From: Bacillota bacterium
Lineage (GTDB): Bacteria > Bacillota > Sulfobacillia > Fermentithermobacillales > Fermentithermobacillaceae
DNA length: 64,000 nucleotides
Direction of reading: 5' to 3'
NCBI GenBank assembly: GCA_012841065.1
Contig: DUVI01000032.1
Span: 1-64,000 of the forward strand
Under the pieces are notes generated by a model. That model was not told the DNA's origin, searched no databases, and saw only the letters and a program-made list of their open reading frames with translations. This document shows positions 55,670 through 64,000 of the stretch, in pieces. The translations under genes and the position numbers were made by a program. Numbering within the stretch: the first letter of the stretch is position 1; the number at the start of each line of letters is the position of its first letter.

Positions 55670-55696
55670 CACCGGGTCACCCGGTGCTTTTTTTCT
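55670..55696 (+). terminator. Plus-strand intrinsic terminator over the adhesin leader
   Basis: CACCGGGT-CA-CCCGGTG followed by CTTTTTTTC. It is oriented to stop rightward transcription, antisense to the adhesin operon. On the minus strand the same sequence would be a leader hairpin ahead of GTG 55658. Confidence 0.65.
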
Positions 55697-55892
55697 TCTC
55701 CTATCACTTCCCTCATCCATGTAACTCATTTGTAACGCAAACGTTCACAAATCCTACGCTTATGTGCTTTCCGTAAAACCCATCTGTCCACCGGATGCAA
55801 CCGGCCTTTGTTTTACTGGGTTTAGTGCACAGGGTTGGTAATGGGTAAACAGGCGGCAATTAGAGGTAGCACACAACAGGAGGGAAGCGTTC

Positions 55893-56144
55893 ATGGAAAA
55901 CGCTGAGGATCCCGGCAGGACCCTGTCCGCCCGGCGGACCAATACGTTCTTGATTAAAGTCTTGTACACACAACGTAACACTGTCCAGGGGATCCTCTAT
56001 TGGGTGGAACAGGAGCGATCACTGCCTTTTCGCAGTTTTATGGAGATGGTTCACCTGTTTGATGAGGCCATCCGAACCAGGGAAGACATGGATGAGTTCA
56101 AGAGCTGGCGAGAGGACGACAGATTACAGCGCAAATGGAGGTGA
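55893..56144 (+). CDS. Small hypothetical protein
   Basis: 83 residues from ATG 55893 with ACAGGAGGGAAG upstream. Charged and probably helical (LIKVLYTQRNTVQGILYWVE, then a C-terminal EDMDEFKSWREDDRLQRKWR). No membrane segment or known domain. It ends six bases before another ATG with its own strong GGAGGTGAGAAAGC site, so it was the first gene of a unit that is now truncated. Confidence 0.5.
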   Translation: MENAEDPGRTLSARRTNTFLIKVLYTQRNTVQGILYWVEQERSLPFRSFMEMVHLFDEAIRTREDMDEFKSWREDDRLQRKWR

Positions 56145-56302
56145 GAAAGCATGATCCGCAAGCCGCTGCATGACTCAATCAGGGACTTACCACGAAATCT
56201 GATATCCAGTCCGCCTAACGTCTTGATTTCCACAATCCATGCGTCTTGCGAAGGGACATCCGTCTCATAGCCGATCTCGTCGGGCTGGGTACGTTCCTCC
56301 AT
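56051..56302 (-). pseudogene. N-terminal remnant resembling a BTAD/SARP-type regulator
   Basis: From ATG 56302 the first ~50 residues contain IVEIKTLGGLDIRFRGKSL. This is the strand pattern that opens SARP/BTAD winged-helix regulators (LGGFEVRRDG-like). After that the frame runs antisense into the small plus-strand gene, and the similarity ends near 56160. It looks like a fusion joint between two decayed sequences. Assignment rests on one short motif. Confidence 0.3.
56151..56270 (+). pseudogene. Truncated 39-codon reading frame with strong ribosome site
   Basis: ATG 56151 follows GGAGGTGAGAAAGC and encodes MIRKPLHDSIRDLPRN and 23 more residues before TAG. The ribosome site belongs to the unit starting at 55893. 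Only the first few codons probably belong to the original gene, because the DNA beyond ~56160 reads as the opposite-strand regulator remnant. Confidence 0.3.
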
Positions 56303-56639
56303 TACACCTCATCCTCATGAACCTAAGATACACTCAAGCACTTCGGCATCAGCGGATCTTACATCGTCTATCAACGTCGGTTTCTGGCCTATACCGTCTC
56401 ATAACGCCTAGGTAATGGCATACGCAGTCATATGCAAGTATTCGCACCCGCAAGGCCCATATCCTTCAAGGCAATCTTCATTCTGCTTATACTCTTCTGT
56501 ATCATATTATTCGTCTCTGAATATGTGAACATTCACAACAATTTCGTGCAATGGGTATTTCTTCCCATCTGTTCGGAGATTTACAAATGCCGAACAGATT
56601 GTCACATGGGACGATGAAGAGGCAATCAAGACCGCCCGT

Positions 56640-57104
56640 CTAAACCGGACGCAGCCCATTCAGCCTGATGGCATCAAGTTCTTCAGCGGTTAACACCTGA
56701 TTCCGGTAGAGCCTCAGATACTCTTTTGATACGTCGCTGTCAAATATCAGCAGATCGTCAGAGTTTATGGTCACCTCTACGCCATGCCTGAACAGCACCT
56801 GAACCGGATGATGCTTGAGAGAATCCACCCGCCCCAGTTTCACGTTGCTGGTCGGGCATATGTTCAAGCGGATCTTGTTCTCGACCAGGAAGTCCATGGC
56901 TGCCCGGGAGCCCGCTGCAGCTATCCCATGTTGGACCTCATCTAATTCAAGCAATTCCACACCCCGTACAACATCATCTGCCGTGCCCCATTCGCCCAGG
57001 TGAGCCTTGAGCTTGAGCCCGTGGCTCTTGACTTTACGATATATGGGCACGAAATTCTCTATAGGTTGTGCCAATTCGTCGCCGGACCTGTGATGTTCCC
57101 ACAT
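56640..57104 (-). pseudogene. Adenosine deaminase-like fragment, truncated at both ends
   Basis: 154 residues corresponding to the middle/C-terminal half of an adenosine/aminodeoxyfutalosine deaminase family enzyme: HLGEWG (HAGE-like), QHGIAAAGS, NICPTSNVKLG and INSDDLLIFDS, the metal and substrate motifs in order. The N-terminal HxH metal motif and ~150 residues are absent, and the C terminus stops abruptly at LNGLRPV. Not expected to be active. Confidence 0.75.
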
Positions 57105-57130
57105 ACGCGTCGCACGACAATGCGCCGCCC

Positions 57131-57162
57131 CAGGCAGCTCCTTAGCTGAGCTGCTCTACCTG
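57131..57162. repeat. Palindrome downstream of the ABC-2 exporter
   Basis: GCAGCTC (57134-57140) and GAGCTGC (57148-57154) with an outer CAGG/CCTG pairing. It lies between the exporter's last gene and the deaminase fragment. It could be the exporter's 3' hairpin. Resemblance to a tRNA arm is superficial. Confidence 0.35.
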
Positions 57163-57182
57163 CCCCGAGACCGGCACGTAGC

Positions 57183-58358
57183 TTAGATAGACGACATCGG
57201 CCTGTCTTTGCTGATAAGTAACGTCACTGATAATATCGCCACGGCAAACCCAAGTTGGATTAAGATGCTGCTTAAGATTGGGCTGAGGCGTTCCAGGGTA
57301 AACACTGAAATCCCCGATATAGCGTCATTGGCCCGGACGAACCAATATGAGGGGAGGAACTTCCCAACTGCCAGCACCTGTTTACTCATCGCTGACTGGG
57401 GTACAAATACCCCACCCAAGAAGCTCATGCCCAGGGCGATTATATTCACCGCCCCCGCTTGTGCACCGGTGCTCTTTACGGAATTGCCCACGACAAACCC
57501 GATAGCGGTACACACTGCGGCAAACACGAGAGTATTGAGGGCATACAGCCCCGCAACCCCTGAAGAAATCAGTGCCCTTCCATGCAAGACCAAGCCCAGC
57601 AGCATCAGAATTGCCCAGCAGCCCAGGGCGAATACGCCATGGCCAAGGGCCAGCTGGACACTTATACTGCGGCGCGGGAGCGGGCTTGCCCAGTTGCGCA
57701 AGAGGAGATCCGGCCTGTTGAAAGCCATCATGATAGAACTTATGCCCATGGTGACCATGGCAAGCAACCCATATGCACAATACCTGTAGTAATATGAATG
57801 CCCGGGCCGGTCGTCTTCTGACATTCCGCGTCCTGTCTCGAGCGTCACAGGCACATCAACGGACAGATCATCTATGACCGCTGCAATAAGCCCTGCAGGG
57901 GATACCGGTTTAACATACTGCCGGTAAAGATTTACCGTGTTAAGGAATTTGTTGATGCTCATGTCAACGTAGTGGCTGCTTGTGGAATTGGGCACGATGA
58001 CCTTTTGGATGGCGCACTCCTCTCCTGACATGAAGGCATTCGAGAAACCCTCCGGGATGATGGCAATGTACTCCACCATGCGATGGAAAAGCGCATCCTG
58101 GAGCTTATCAACATCATCGGGATACTGGACCAGCCTGCAAACCTGGGACAGGTAATCCACCAAGCCTTGGGCGATCTCTCCATCACCGTCCCTGTTTATC
58201 ACGGCAACAGGGGACTTCACGGGATCAAACCCATCAGGGAGAGCATCAGGCGCGACAGAAGCGAAAAGCACTGCAAGCCCCACGAACACGGAAAGATTGA
58301 TCACCAGCGGCATTGCACAGCCGCGCATCACTTTGAAATATGCTTTAAATACTTGCAT
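57183..58358 (-). CDS. ABC-2-type permease
   Basis: 391 residues. One N-terminal transmembrane helix, an extracytoplasmic domain of ~160 residues (AVINRDGDGEIAQGLVDYL is typical of the YhgE/ABC2_membrane_3 group), then five or six helices. Overlaps the end of the preceding permease gene by 14 bp. With that permease and the ATPase it makes a complete three-gene exporter. Substrate (drug, lipid or peptide) is unknown. Confidence 0.87.
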   Translation of the reverse strand: MQVFKAYFKVMRGCAMPLVINLSVFVGLAVLFASVAPDALPDGFDPVKSPVAVINRDGDGEIAQGLVDYLSQVCRLVQYPDDVDKLQDALFHRMVEYIAIIPEGFSNAFMSGEECAIQKVIVPNSTSSHYVDMSINKFLNTVNLYRQYVKPVSPAGLIAAVIDDLSVDVPVTLETGRGMSEDDRPGHSYYYRYCAYGLLAMVTMGISSIMMAFNRPDLLLRNWASPLPRRSISVQLALGHGVFALGCWAILMLLGLVLHGRALISSGVAGLYALNTLVFAAVCTAIGFVVGNSVKSTGAQAGAVNIIALGMSFLGGVFVPQSAMSKQVLAVGKFLPSYWFVRANDAISGISVFTLERLSPILSSILIQLGFAVAILSVTLLISKDRPMSSI

Positions 58359-59508
58359 ACCTTTCCCTCCTCAACCGCATGAAGCTCGCTGTGAACAGCA
58401 CAGCAGAAACCAGGCACAACATGCATATGTTGACGAAAAACCTGCGGTGGGTATCGAACACATACAAGCTGTAAAGCGCGTCTGCTACCAGAGCTGCCGG
58501 GTTGATGTAAGAAAGCACGGGCGCTTTGAGATCGATGATGTGCTTTATATCAACCCACATGAGGCCTGCCAGGAAGCTCATGGCCATATTTGTACCGATG
58601 AGTATCCCCGTCTTTACTCCTTCGCTCCCCCTGACAAAGGTCCCGATGAAATTACCCCAGGACACACCGGCGATACATCCCGTCAGACATGTGATGATCA
58701 CAAGACCCAGCTGGTTTCCGAAACTGATTTTCAATGCCAGCCCCATGTACGCAAGAAGGATCAGCACCTCTGCGAAACTGATCACAAGCGCCGCAGCAGC
58801 GTCTGCTATTACTACCTTGCACTTGTGGGTAGGCGCTACACTGCGCCTGGCTCCCCTGGCAGACAAATCGGCTTGAACGTCAATGGTGTTGCGCAATCCC
58901 CAGAAACTGCTGTAAAGACAAGCCATAGCTATGAGGGCGTAGAAGAAGCCAAGCATGGTGTCGGGGGTCGCGTCGGAAAACGACACCTGCTCGGTGAAGC
59001 TCGTGCGGTTCTCCAAGTCTCTGATTATCTGCCGCAAGGCAGCGGGATTGTCCGCCACAATGCTTGACACGGTCCTGCTGGTCTGCACATACTCATCGAG
59101 AATCGCCTTGAGTATGCTTTGGTGTATGCCCCGCTCCCTGACTGTAAGCCCGACAGATTCACCTGAAATTCCGGCTTCCCCGCCCACTGTAATGATGCCC
59201 GAAACAGCTCCTTCTTCAAGCAATCTCTGTGCTTCCGTGGCATCCGCTACAACCAGGTCAAGTATCTGGTTGTCTCCGGGTTGGGACAAGGATTCAAACA
59301 CCTGGCGGAACTTCGTGTCCTCGCGATACGCCTGGTTATCCACCACGGCACTCTTGATGGGCTCAAAACTCTCCCGGTCGGAGGTAAGATGGCCGAATGC
59401 GAAATAGAACATTGTCGCCAGCAAGAGAGAGAAGAGGAGCGTCCAGAACACTGTTTGTCTATCTCGCACAAGGCATTTCAACCGGTAGCTGAATACATGC
59501 ATGAACAT
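58345..59508 (-). CDS. ABC-2-type permease
   Basis: 387 residues from ATG 59508 (AAGGAGGTG upstream). Same plan as the following permease: a first helix (TVFWTLLFSLLLATMFYFAF), an extracellular domain of ~170 residues, and a C-terminal bundle of about five helices. The two permeases differ in sequence and probably form a heterodimer. Fourteen bases after the ATPase stop. Confidence 0.88.
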   Translation of the reverse strand: MFMHVFSYRLKCLVRDRQTVFWTLLFSLLLATMFYFAFGHLTSDRESFEPIKSAVVDNQAYREDTKFRQVFESLSQPGDNQILDLVVADATEAQRLLEEGAVSGIITVGGEAGISGESVGLTVRERGIHQSILKAILDEYVQTSRTVSSIVADNPAALRQIIRDLENRTSFTEQVSFSDATPDTMLGFFYALIAMACLYSSFWGLRNTIDVQADLSARGARRSVAPTHKCKVVIADAAAALVISFAEVLILLAYMGLALKISFGNQLGLVIITCLTGCIAGVSWGNFIGTFVRGSEGVKTGILIGTNMAMSFLAGLMWVDIKHIIDLKAPVLSYINPAALVADALYSLYVFDTHRRFFVNICMLCLVSAVLFTASFMRLRRERYASI

Positions 59509-59522
59509 CCCCGGGCACCTCC

Positions 59523-60455
59523 TTAGTCCCTTAGATGCCTGCCGGTGATCTCCAGGAACACGTCGTTGAGCGTCGGCTGTTCTGAATAAACCCGGCTAAA
59601 CGGAATATCCCTTTGCTTCAGATAATCAAGTAAATCCAACAGGTTATATGTGCCGCCGTCGAAATGCACCGTAAGCCGGTCATCGGAGTAGTGGGCCTGG
59701 GCTACGTTGGGCAAACAGCGAATCTGCTCAAGATCATCGGGATCCAGCATGTATATTTCAACATTGATCGTTTCCCCTCGGCCGATCATCGCCTTGAGTT
59801 CCTCGGTTGTGCCTGTAGCCAACGTCTTCCCCTGGTCCATGATCACAACACGGGTACACAGCTGTTCCACTTCCTCCATGTAATGTGAGGTGTACAGTAC
59901 TGTAGTGCCCTGCCGGTTAAGCTCGCGGATGCCCTCCAGGATGCTGTTCCGCCTCTGGGGGTCAACTGCTACAGTAGGTTCATCAAGTATAAGGAGTTTC
60001 GGCTTGTGAGCTATACCGCAGGCAATGTTCAGCCGGCGCAACAAGCCTCCCGAAAGCTTTCTGGGATAAAACTTGCGGAATTGTCCGAGCCCCACGAAGT
60101 CAATGGCTTCGTCAACCAGCCGGCGGCGCATCCGCGCATCCTCAACATACAGCCCGCAGAAGTAGTCAACGTTCTCTTCCACCCGCAGTTCATCAAAGAC
60201 AGCTACATTCTGCAACACGATTCCGATGTTTCGCTTGATGTCATATGCATTGGGCTCCATGGGCCTGCCAAACACCTCGACGGTGCCCTTGTCGTACTTG
60301 AGCAGGGTAGGAATGCAGTTTATTGCTGTTGTCTTGCCTGAACCGTTGGGGCCGAGCAGGCCGACTATTTCTCCCTCACGGACCTCCAGGTTGAAATGAT
60401 CCAGTGCAAGCAAGTCTCCATAACGCTTCACCAGGTTTGCCACTCTTATGAGCAT
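59523..60455 (-). CDS. ABC transporter ATP-binding protein, drug-export (DrrA-like) type
   Basis: 310 residues from ATG 60455 (AGGAGGGCGG upstream). Walker A GLLGPNGSGKTTAIN, signature KLSGGLLRRLNIACG and Walker B LLILDEPTVAVDPQRR are clear. A C-terminal ~90-residue domain of the DrrA type follows. First gene of the exporter operon with two permeases. Confidence 0.94.
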   Translation of the reverse strand: MLIRVANLVKRYGDLLALDHFNLEVREGEIVGLLGPNGSGKTTAINCIPTLLKYDKGTVEVFGRPMEPNAYDIKRNIGIVLQNVAVFDELRVEENVDYFCGLYVEDARMRRRLVDEAIDFVGLGQFRKFYPRKLSGGLLRRLNIACGIAHKPKLLILDEPTVAVDPQRRNSILEGIRELNRQGTTVLYTSHYMEEVEQLCTRVVIMDQGKTLATGTTEELKAMIGRGETINVEIYMLDPDDLEQIRCLPNVAQAHYSDDRLTVHFDGGTYNLLDLLDYLKQRDIPFSRVYSEQPTLNDVFLEITGRHLRD

Positions 60456-60558
60456 GTCCGCCCTCCTCATGCTGCCTTCTACCTTAGTCAATCTGCATTT
60501 CAGGCAGCAAATCGCTGTCGAAACCTATATAATCCCCGGGAAACCTGCGACGCCTTGT

Positions 60559-61338
60559 TCAACCCCTTACCATCAGGCATCGGATAAAATACAGCACAAG
60601 CAGGTGTCCAGGATAAAAGGCGTAGAAGGCATATTTCAGTTTAAGGCCCCGCTTGCCGTTGTAGAATGCAATCGGTATATACGCAAGTACTGTCATGAAG
60701 TTGCTGAGCGCGGGCAACACAAACACGGCGCACATCCCTACAAGCACCGTCATCATCTTGTCGCCCCTGGCAAGGTAAAGCCCAACTATCAGCAGCACTC
60801 CCGACGCCCCGTAGTCAGAACCAAGCTGTTGGGCCAAGACAGCAATACCTGCTACCGCCAGGGCCCGCAACACCGGATGTCGCTCCATCTCCATCGCTTC
60901 CAGTGAAATAAGCCCTAAGAATAATGTGAAAAGCACATTGGATGTACCAAAATGATACGTGTCCCAAAGTGCCAGATTGAAAGGTATTTCGGACAAGAGG
61001 GCGAAGATAAGCAGCCTCAACTTGTAGTTGCGCCTGTCGGACGTATAAATGAAGCCTTGCACAAGCAAGAAACAAAAGATAGGAAATGCCATCCGGCCAA
61101 TGATGCTCCGCATCACACGTCCAAGCCAGCAAACCCAATGGCTGTAATTGAGCACGCCGTCCGGAGTAAAAAGCCCAGGCATGTATAGTTTTCCGGCTAT
61201 GTACCCCTGCTCGAAAATGGCCACGAAGGTATGATCTATAAGCATTGATATGGCAGCAATAATCTTGAGGGTGCTTCCGCTGAGCCCTCCACTGAGTTCC
61301 CCGTTAGATCCCCAATTGAGTCTGCCTGTTCTAGTCAT
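60559..61338 (-). CDS. TraX-like integral membrane protein
   Basis: 259 residues from ATG 61338 (GGAGGGTTC upstream). Six to eight hydrophobic helices and TraX-family motifs: LKIIAAISMLIDH near the N terminus, RMAFPIFCFLLVQGF, SEIPFNLAL and YPGHLLVLYF at the C terminus. TraX of the F plasmid is an acetylase of pilin; chromosomal Firmicute versions are of uncertain function. Lies just upstream of the ABC exporter. Confidence 0.85.
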   Translation of the reverse strand: MTRTGRLNWGSNGELSGGLSGSTLKIIAAISMLIDHTFVAIFEQGYIAGKLYMPGLFTPDGVLNYSHWVCWLGRVMRSIIGRMAFPIFCFLLVQGFIYTSDRRNYKLRLLIFALLSEIPFNLALWDTYHFGTSNVLFTLFLGLISLEAMEMERHPVLRALAVAGIAVLAQQLGSDYGASGVLLIVGLYLARGDKMMTVLVGMCAVFVLPALSNFMTVLAYIPIAFYNGKRGLKLKYAFYAFYPGHLLVLYFIRCLMVRG

Positions 61339-61877
61339 TTTGAACCCTCCGTCAGACTGACCGTCAGTGACACGGCCAAGACCGCTAAGACGCAGAGTCA
61401 CCTGCTCCGGTCATCCGCCCGGTTCCGCTCTATTCCCGTCATTCCGCCAATCCTATTTATTCAGCACTCCCGCGTGAAAGGCTTTAGAAGCGCCTATCAT
61501 TCCGCCTATTACGTTCATTATCCTCATTCGGGCTCGTTACCCCTAGACACCGGAACACGCCTGCCCGGATTCAATAAGCCGTTCCACCATGAACTCGAAC
61601 AACTTCCAGTTAATCTCCTGACCGGCTTCCTGACACCGCTTCCCACTGCATCTGCATACAACACAACTCTCCCTTCCGGTTTCCATGCCGTACAGTACAA
61701 TTGGCTCAACCTCATGGGATAGTGAACTCCACGAAATGGCTGCACATGACCCTTTACTGCCTAAGCTCTCTCAACTCAGTGAACTCACAAACCAGACAAC
61801 TCCAACCCGGCATGAACAGGCTGGGCCGAGCCCTGCAAACCTCTTCCGGGCCAGCCGGCCTTATCACTCCTCATTAC
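61339..61877. other. Intergenic region, nothing identified
   Basis: About 540 bp between the TraX-like gene and the M42 peptidase gene. It is C-rich on this strand with scattered CATTCCGCC words. Short reading frames lack ribosome sites. Confidence 0.4.
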
Positions 61878-62951
61878 TCAGTCACGCTTAATCTCAGCAA
61901 CTGTATCTGCATCAAGCCTCTTGACTAGCTCAACCATTAGTGCGACTGCTTGGTCGAAGTCATCTCTGTGAATGATACCTACATGACTGTGGATATACCT
62001 TGTGGGGACGCCGATAACGATGCTGGGCACGCCTGTCTTGTACAGGTGAATACGTCCGGCGTCGGTGCCGCCCCCAGGCATGAAGGCAAACTGAAGCGGG
62101 ATATTGGCATCCTTGGCCGTCTGCACCACAAAATCCCTGAGTTTCCTGTGGGGAATCATCAAACTGTCATAAAGCAGGATGCTTGGCCCTTTCCCAAGCT
62201 TAGCTATGGCTTCAAACTCCTTGACGCAAGGCATGTCCCCCGCAATATCAACTTCGAGTGCAAACCCGATATCAGGCTCTACCGCGGCCACGCTTGTCAT
62301 TGCGCCCCTAAGCCCGACTTCTTCCTGCACTGTTCCCACACCATACACAGTGTTTGGGTGCTCGACACCGGCCAGCCCTTTTATGACTTCCATGAAGATG
62401 GCACATCCAATCCGGTTGTCCCACGCCTTGGCCATCAAGTACTTGGGGTTTTTCATCTGCTGAAAGGGCGATACCGGAACTACGGGATCGCCGGGCAACA
62501 CGCCCATGCTTTCAGCATCCTCTCTGCTGGACGCCCCGATATCGATGAACATCTGCTCCAGTTTGACCACTTTATCGCTTTCCTCGTCGTCAAGTATGTG
62601 AGGAGGTTTCGAACCGATGATCCCAGGAACGTCGCCTGACGCAGTCTTCACTACTACGCGCTGGGCCAGCATGACCTGTTCCCACCAGCCACCTAGAGTC
62701 TGAAACTTCAAGTACCCTTCCTTGGTGATATAGGTGACCATCATGCCCACTTCATCCATGTGACCGGCCATCATGATCCTAGGTGTATCTGAAGACCCTG
62801 TCTTTTTGCAGATCACGCTGCCAATGTTGTCTTTGCTAACCTCAGCCAGCCCGGTCATGTGTTGTTTGATATATGCCCTGACCTCATCTTCATAACCAGA
62901 TACTCCTGGGAGCTCAGTCAGTTGTTTGAGCAGTTCAATTCGTTCGTCCAT
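61878..62951 (-). CDS. M42 family aminopeptidase
   Basis: 357 residues with every metal ligand motif of M42 peptidases (glutamyl aminopeptidase/PepA/FrvX type): AGHMDEVGMM (~residue 64), KAWDNRIGC, TVQEEVGLRGA with the catalytic glutamate pair, EVDIAGDMP and GGGTDAGRIHLY. The cytosolic dodecameric enzyme removes N-terminal residues from peptides. Length normal. No operon partner visible. Confidence 0.95.
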   Translation of the reverse strand: MDERIELLKQLTELPGVSGYEDEVRAYIKQHMTGLAEVSKDNIGSVICKKTGSSDTPRIMMAGHMDEVGMMVTYITKEGYLKFQTLGGWWEQVMLAQRVVVKTASGDVPGIIGSKPPHILDDEESDKVVKLEQMFIDIGASSREDAESMGVLPGDPVVPVSPFQQMKNPKYLMAKAWDNRIGCAIFMEVIKGLAGVEHPNTVYGVGTVQEEVGLRGAMTSVAAVEPDIGFALEVDIAGDMPCVKEFEAIAKLGKGPSILLYDSLMIPHRKLRDFVVQTAKDANIPLQFAFMPGGGTDAGRIHLYKTGVPSIVIGVPTRYIHSHVGIIHRDDFDQAVALMVELVKRLDADTVAEIKRD

Positions 62952-63167
62952 GAATGACCCTCCCCTCTCCCAACTGTAGCTAAGCTAACGACAGCATTCT
63001 AATAGATGGGGGGTGTCTTGACAAGCCAAACAACCCCCACCTAAACAGTCCACTGTTGGAAAGGGCCTCACAGGGGCCTCTCAGAAAGGGCGTCAATTGT
63101 TATGCAAATATCAGGCATACGGCACAGCGCAGGCCGCTGCATCAAAGCCACTTCCCGGTAGCACCGT

Positions 63168-64000
63168 TCACCCGTTCTGGAAATGCTCAGCGTACGCAAA
63201 AACAGCCGGATATCCGCCGGTATGGAAAAACAATACTGCTTCTGCGTCATCAAGGAGCCCCTTCCGGAGCATATCAATCATGCCCGACATGGCTTTGCCG
63301 GTGTAAACGGGATCCAGCAGAATCGCTTCGATTTGCGCCACCAACCGTATTGCGTCGTTTCCGGCCTCAGTGGGTACCGCATATTTCCCGCCGTAGTATT
63401 CATCGTGGACAATAATGTCGGCAGGATCGACGGTCTTGTCGACCCCGAGCAGGGCGTAGACCCGGTTGGTCATTTGGGCTACTGATTTTTTCTGCGACTC
63501 TGCATCCCGGCTCACTGATACTCCGTGGATTTTCATGGACGGGCACTTTTCCCGGGCTTCGACTTCCGCACCTGCCTGGGTGCCGGCTGACCCGGTAGCG
63601 AGGAAAGCATGGCCCAAACTCACACCCAACTGTTCCGCCTGCTCTATTACTTCCTTGGTACTCTCAACGTAACCCAGGGCACCCAAGGGTGTGGATCCGC
63701 CGACGGGAATCAGGTAAGGTTTGCGGTCTTGCTTCTCCAACTCTGCAATCAGGTCGCGAGCTGCCTCGTCCATGTCGCCGTCTTCGGGCACAAAGTGGAT
63801 TTTCGCCCCGACGATAGTGTTGTACAACAAGTTACCCTGCTTCACGGCAGGTTTTTCACCCTGAAGAATCAGATGACACTCGATACCCAATTGTGTAGCA
63901 ACCGCGAGGGTTTGACGGCAATGGTTTGATTGCACTCCACCCAAGGTGATAACTACGTCTGAACCCTGGGAAATCGCATCGGCCATTATGAAGTCCAGTT
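63168..64000 (-). CDS. dcyD: D-cysteine desulfhydrase / ACC deaminase family PLP enzyme (5' end beyond the window)
   Basis: The frame stays open to the window edge, so the true start lies outside. An apparent ATG at 63986 is internal, because LDFI before it matches the family's RKLEFLMADA. Visible motifs are GGVQSNHCRQTLA, VGGSTPLGALGY and a glycine-rich phosphate loop LATGSAGTQAGAE. The PLP lysine lies upstream of the window. The C terminus is intact (HTGGYPAVFAY). It degrades D-cysteine or a related amino acid to pyruvate, sulfide and ammonia; ACC deaminase is the alternative. Confidence 0.85.
   Translation of the reverse strand, partial: LDFIMADAISQGSDVVITLGGVQSNHCRQTLAVATQLGIECHLILQGEKPAVKQGNLLYNTIVGAKIHFVPEDGDMDEAARDLIAELEKQDRKPYLIPVGGSTPLGALGYVESTKEVIEQAEQLGVSLGHAFLATGSAGTQAGAEVEAREKCPSMKIHGVSVSRDAESQKKSVAQMTNRVYALLGVDKTVDPADIIVHDEYYGGKYAVPTEAGNDAIRLVAQIEAILLDPVYTGKAMSGMIDMLRKGLLDDAEAVLFFHTGGYPAVFAYAEHFQNG

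Noticed and set aside
56432-56617. 61-residue hydrophobic reading frame
   Set aside because: It has no ribosome site or neighbour context and lies between decayed fragments.
57131-57162. tRNA gene on either strand
   Set aside because: A stem with a 7-base loop and a GGTAGAGC word are present, but no T-arm, acceptor pairing or U33 is found.
61474-61722. 82-residue frame between traX-like and M42 genes
   Set aside because: It has no ribosome site and a low-complexity composition, and a frame of equal length exists on the other strand.

Overview
The window looks like part of a Bacillota (Firmicutes, clostridial-type) chromosome of moderate to slightly high GC. Supporting signs are strong AGGAGG-type ribosome binding sites with frequent GTG/TTG starts, an S-layer homology (SLH) protein, a SipW-type signal peptidase beside a TasA/CalY-like protein, a sortase, and a complete Liv amino-acid transporter. 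No rRNA, complete tRNA, CRISPR array or intact transposase gene was recognised.

Layout. 1-3 kb: an opine-dehydrogenase-like gene translationally coupled to a B12-binding/mutase-like gene. 3-5.2 kb: a PHP phosphoesterase and a Nudix hydrolase on the minus strand. They flank a 640-bp intergenic stretch with three head-to-tail pairs of DnaA boxes and an independent micro-ORF transcript unit. 5.4-12 kb: two TldD/PmbA protease pairs either side of dapB. 12-15.4 kb: a HerA-like ATPase with a foldable leader, a tRNA 3'-half-like scar, and a kinase-less sensor protein. 15.5-24.7 kb: a PflX-like radical SAM protein, a hookless SbcC/SbcD-type nuclease pair, oligoendopeptidase F and a multi-pass membrane protein. 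24.8-29 kb: a DUF4387 pseudogene, then a thiamin salvage operon (thiD-thiM-thiE plus a HAD phosphatase) bracketed by copies of a 21-bp repeat. 29.7-37.6 kb: two small membrane proteins, a third TldD/PmbA pair, and a large SLH/C39-peptidase-like surface protein. 37.7-43.5 kb: a MATE exporter, a C69 dipeptidase, and an ABC exporter whose permease carries an in-frame TGA. 43.69-44.22 kb: about ten 53-bp tandem repeats. 44.2-49 kb: livK-H-M-G-F. 49.8-55.7 kb: a surface-fibre operon (VWA adhesin, sipW, TasA-like, LPxTG-like protein, sortase) whose first gene has two lesions. 55.9-57.1 kb: gene fragments. 57.2-60.5 kb: a second ABC-2 exporter. 60.5-64 kb: TraX-like protein, M42 aminopeptidase and a partial D-cysteine desulfhydrase-like gene.

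How the genes fit together. Three themes recur. One is peptide handling: three TldD/PmbA pairs, PepF, C69, M42 and Liv uptake. A second is cell-surface assembly: SLH protein, sortase, SipW/TasA and VWA adhesin. The third is small-molecule export through two ABC-2 systems and MATE. The least conventional DNA elements are the 53-bp array, in which a 10-bp palindrome recurs about every five helical turns ahead of an ABC operon, and the paired DnaA boxes far from any recognisable origin gene. Several genes show decay (DUF4387, VWA adhesin, ABC permease, adenosine-deaminase fragment). The region therefore mixes stable core genes with eroding accessory ones.
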